DNA from: Nitrospirota bacterium
Lineage (GTDB): Bacteria > Nitrospirota > Thermodesulfovibrionia > UBA6902 > BMS3Bbin08
Direction: 5' to 3'
Assembly (NCBI GenBank): GCA_030637135.1
Contig: DAOVVO010000026.1
Coordinates: 1 to 13,578 of the forward strand
Length of the DNA: 13,578 nt
Every line of letters starts with the position of its first letter. The stretch's first letter is position 1. The notes below the pieces were generated by a model, which was not told where the DNA came from, searched no databases, and worked only from the letters and a program-made list of their open reading frames with translations. Positions 13,416 to 13,578 of the stretch are shown in pieces. The position numbers and the translations under genes are program-made.

Positions 13416-13578
13416 ATGAATAAACTCAATGTTTTTATTTTGGCTGCAGGAATGGGTGAACGGCTGCAGCCTATTACAGACCATATCCCCAAACCCCTCC
13501 TTCCCATTACTGGCAAACCCCTGTTACAGTCTATTCTTGAAAAAGTAACAACTCTGCCTGTGGATACAATCGGGATCA
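13416..13578 (+). CDS. Sugar-1-phosphate nucleotidyltransferase, possibly MurU (partial)
   Basis: First 54 codons of a nucleotidyltransferase that runs off the right edge. MNKLNVFILAAGMGERLQP holds the glycine-rich nucleotide loop (AAGMGERL), and IPKPLLPITGKPLLQ is the following KPLxP motif with its conserved lysine. These occur in MurU, mannose-1-phosphate guanylyltransferases and RmlA/GlmU relatives. ATG 13416 lies 31 bp after namZ with no clear Shine-Dalgarno. MurU (MurNAc-1-phosphate uridylyltransferase) is favoured by the position next to a NamZ homologue: free MurNAc would be phosphorylated by AmgK and then uridylylated. This is inference from context; the fragment alone cannot distinguish the subfamilies. 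Confidence 0.85.
   Translation, partial: MNKLNVFILAAGMGERLQPITDHIPKPLLPITGKPLLQSILEKVTTLPVDTIGI

Overview
The window is a stretch of bacterial chromosome, moderately AT-rich, with closely packed genes and short intergenic gaps. No rRNA, tRNA, CRISPR array or transposase is visible. Three things hint at an uncultured, probably anaerobic Gram-negative bacterium of the Nitrospirota (Thermodesulfovibrio-like) or deltaproteobacterial kind: System II cytochrome c maturation (ResB plus CcsA), an ArnT/FlmK-like lipid glycosylation pair, and degenerate 7-bp tandem repeats scattered in and between genes. This placement is inference from gene content, not from a marker gene.

Layout. (1) Positions 1-2468, minus strand: a protein fusing a PAP2 phosphatase domain to an ArnT-like polyprenyl-phosphate-sugar transferase, followed by a family 2 glycosyltransferase that runs off the left edge. 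Together they look like an envelope lipid decoration module. (2) 2469-3678: an intergenic region with heptamer repeats, then a plus-strand NagA-like deacetylase. That protein has only the catalytic barrel and carries about 50 extra residues encoded by heptamer repeats. (3) 3696-8128, minus strand: resB, ccsA and recN in transcription order, the last two overlapping by 4 bp. (4) 8429-10796, minus strand: a CadC-type metal sensor followed by a zinc/cadmium/lead P1B-2 ATPase, with a recognisable promoter and a candidate operator. (5) 10842-11064: an intergenic region with a 72-bp nested palindrome. (6) 11065-13578, plus strand: tsaB, rimI, a GH171/DUF1343 exo-N-acetylmuramidase homologue (NamZ) and the start of a MurU-like sugar-1-phosphate nucleotidyltransferase. 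The first three overlap, so they are probably one transcript.

How the genes fit together. The GT2 enzyme probably charges polyprenyl phosphate with a sugar, and the transferase half of the fusion would then move that sugar onto a lipid at the outer face of the inner membrane. The PAP2 half would remove a phosphate nearby. CadC and the ATPase form a self-contained metal-efflux circuit. NamZ, the MurU-like enzyme and the NagA-like enzyme all point to amino-sugar and peptidoglycan recycling. ResB and CcsA attach haem to c-type cytochromes, and RecN repairs DNA breaks; their shared transcript looks like physical coupling rather than shared function.

Most notable observations: heptamer repeat arrays read in frame inside two coding sequences, a NagA homologue stripped of its beta-sandwich domain, the PAP2-glycosyltransferase fusion, a NamZ homologue without a visible signal peptide next to a MurU-like gene, a CcsA with an apparent extra two-helix insertion, and a CadC sensor with almost all of the known metal ligands in collinear positions.
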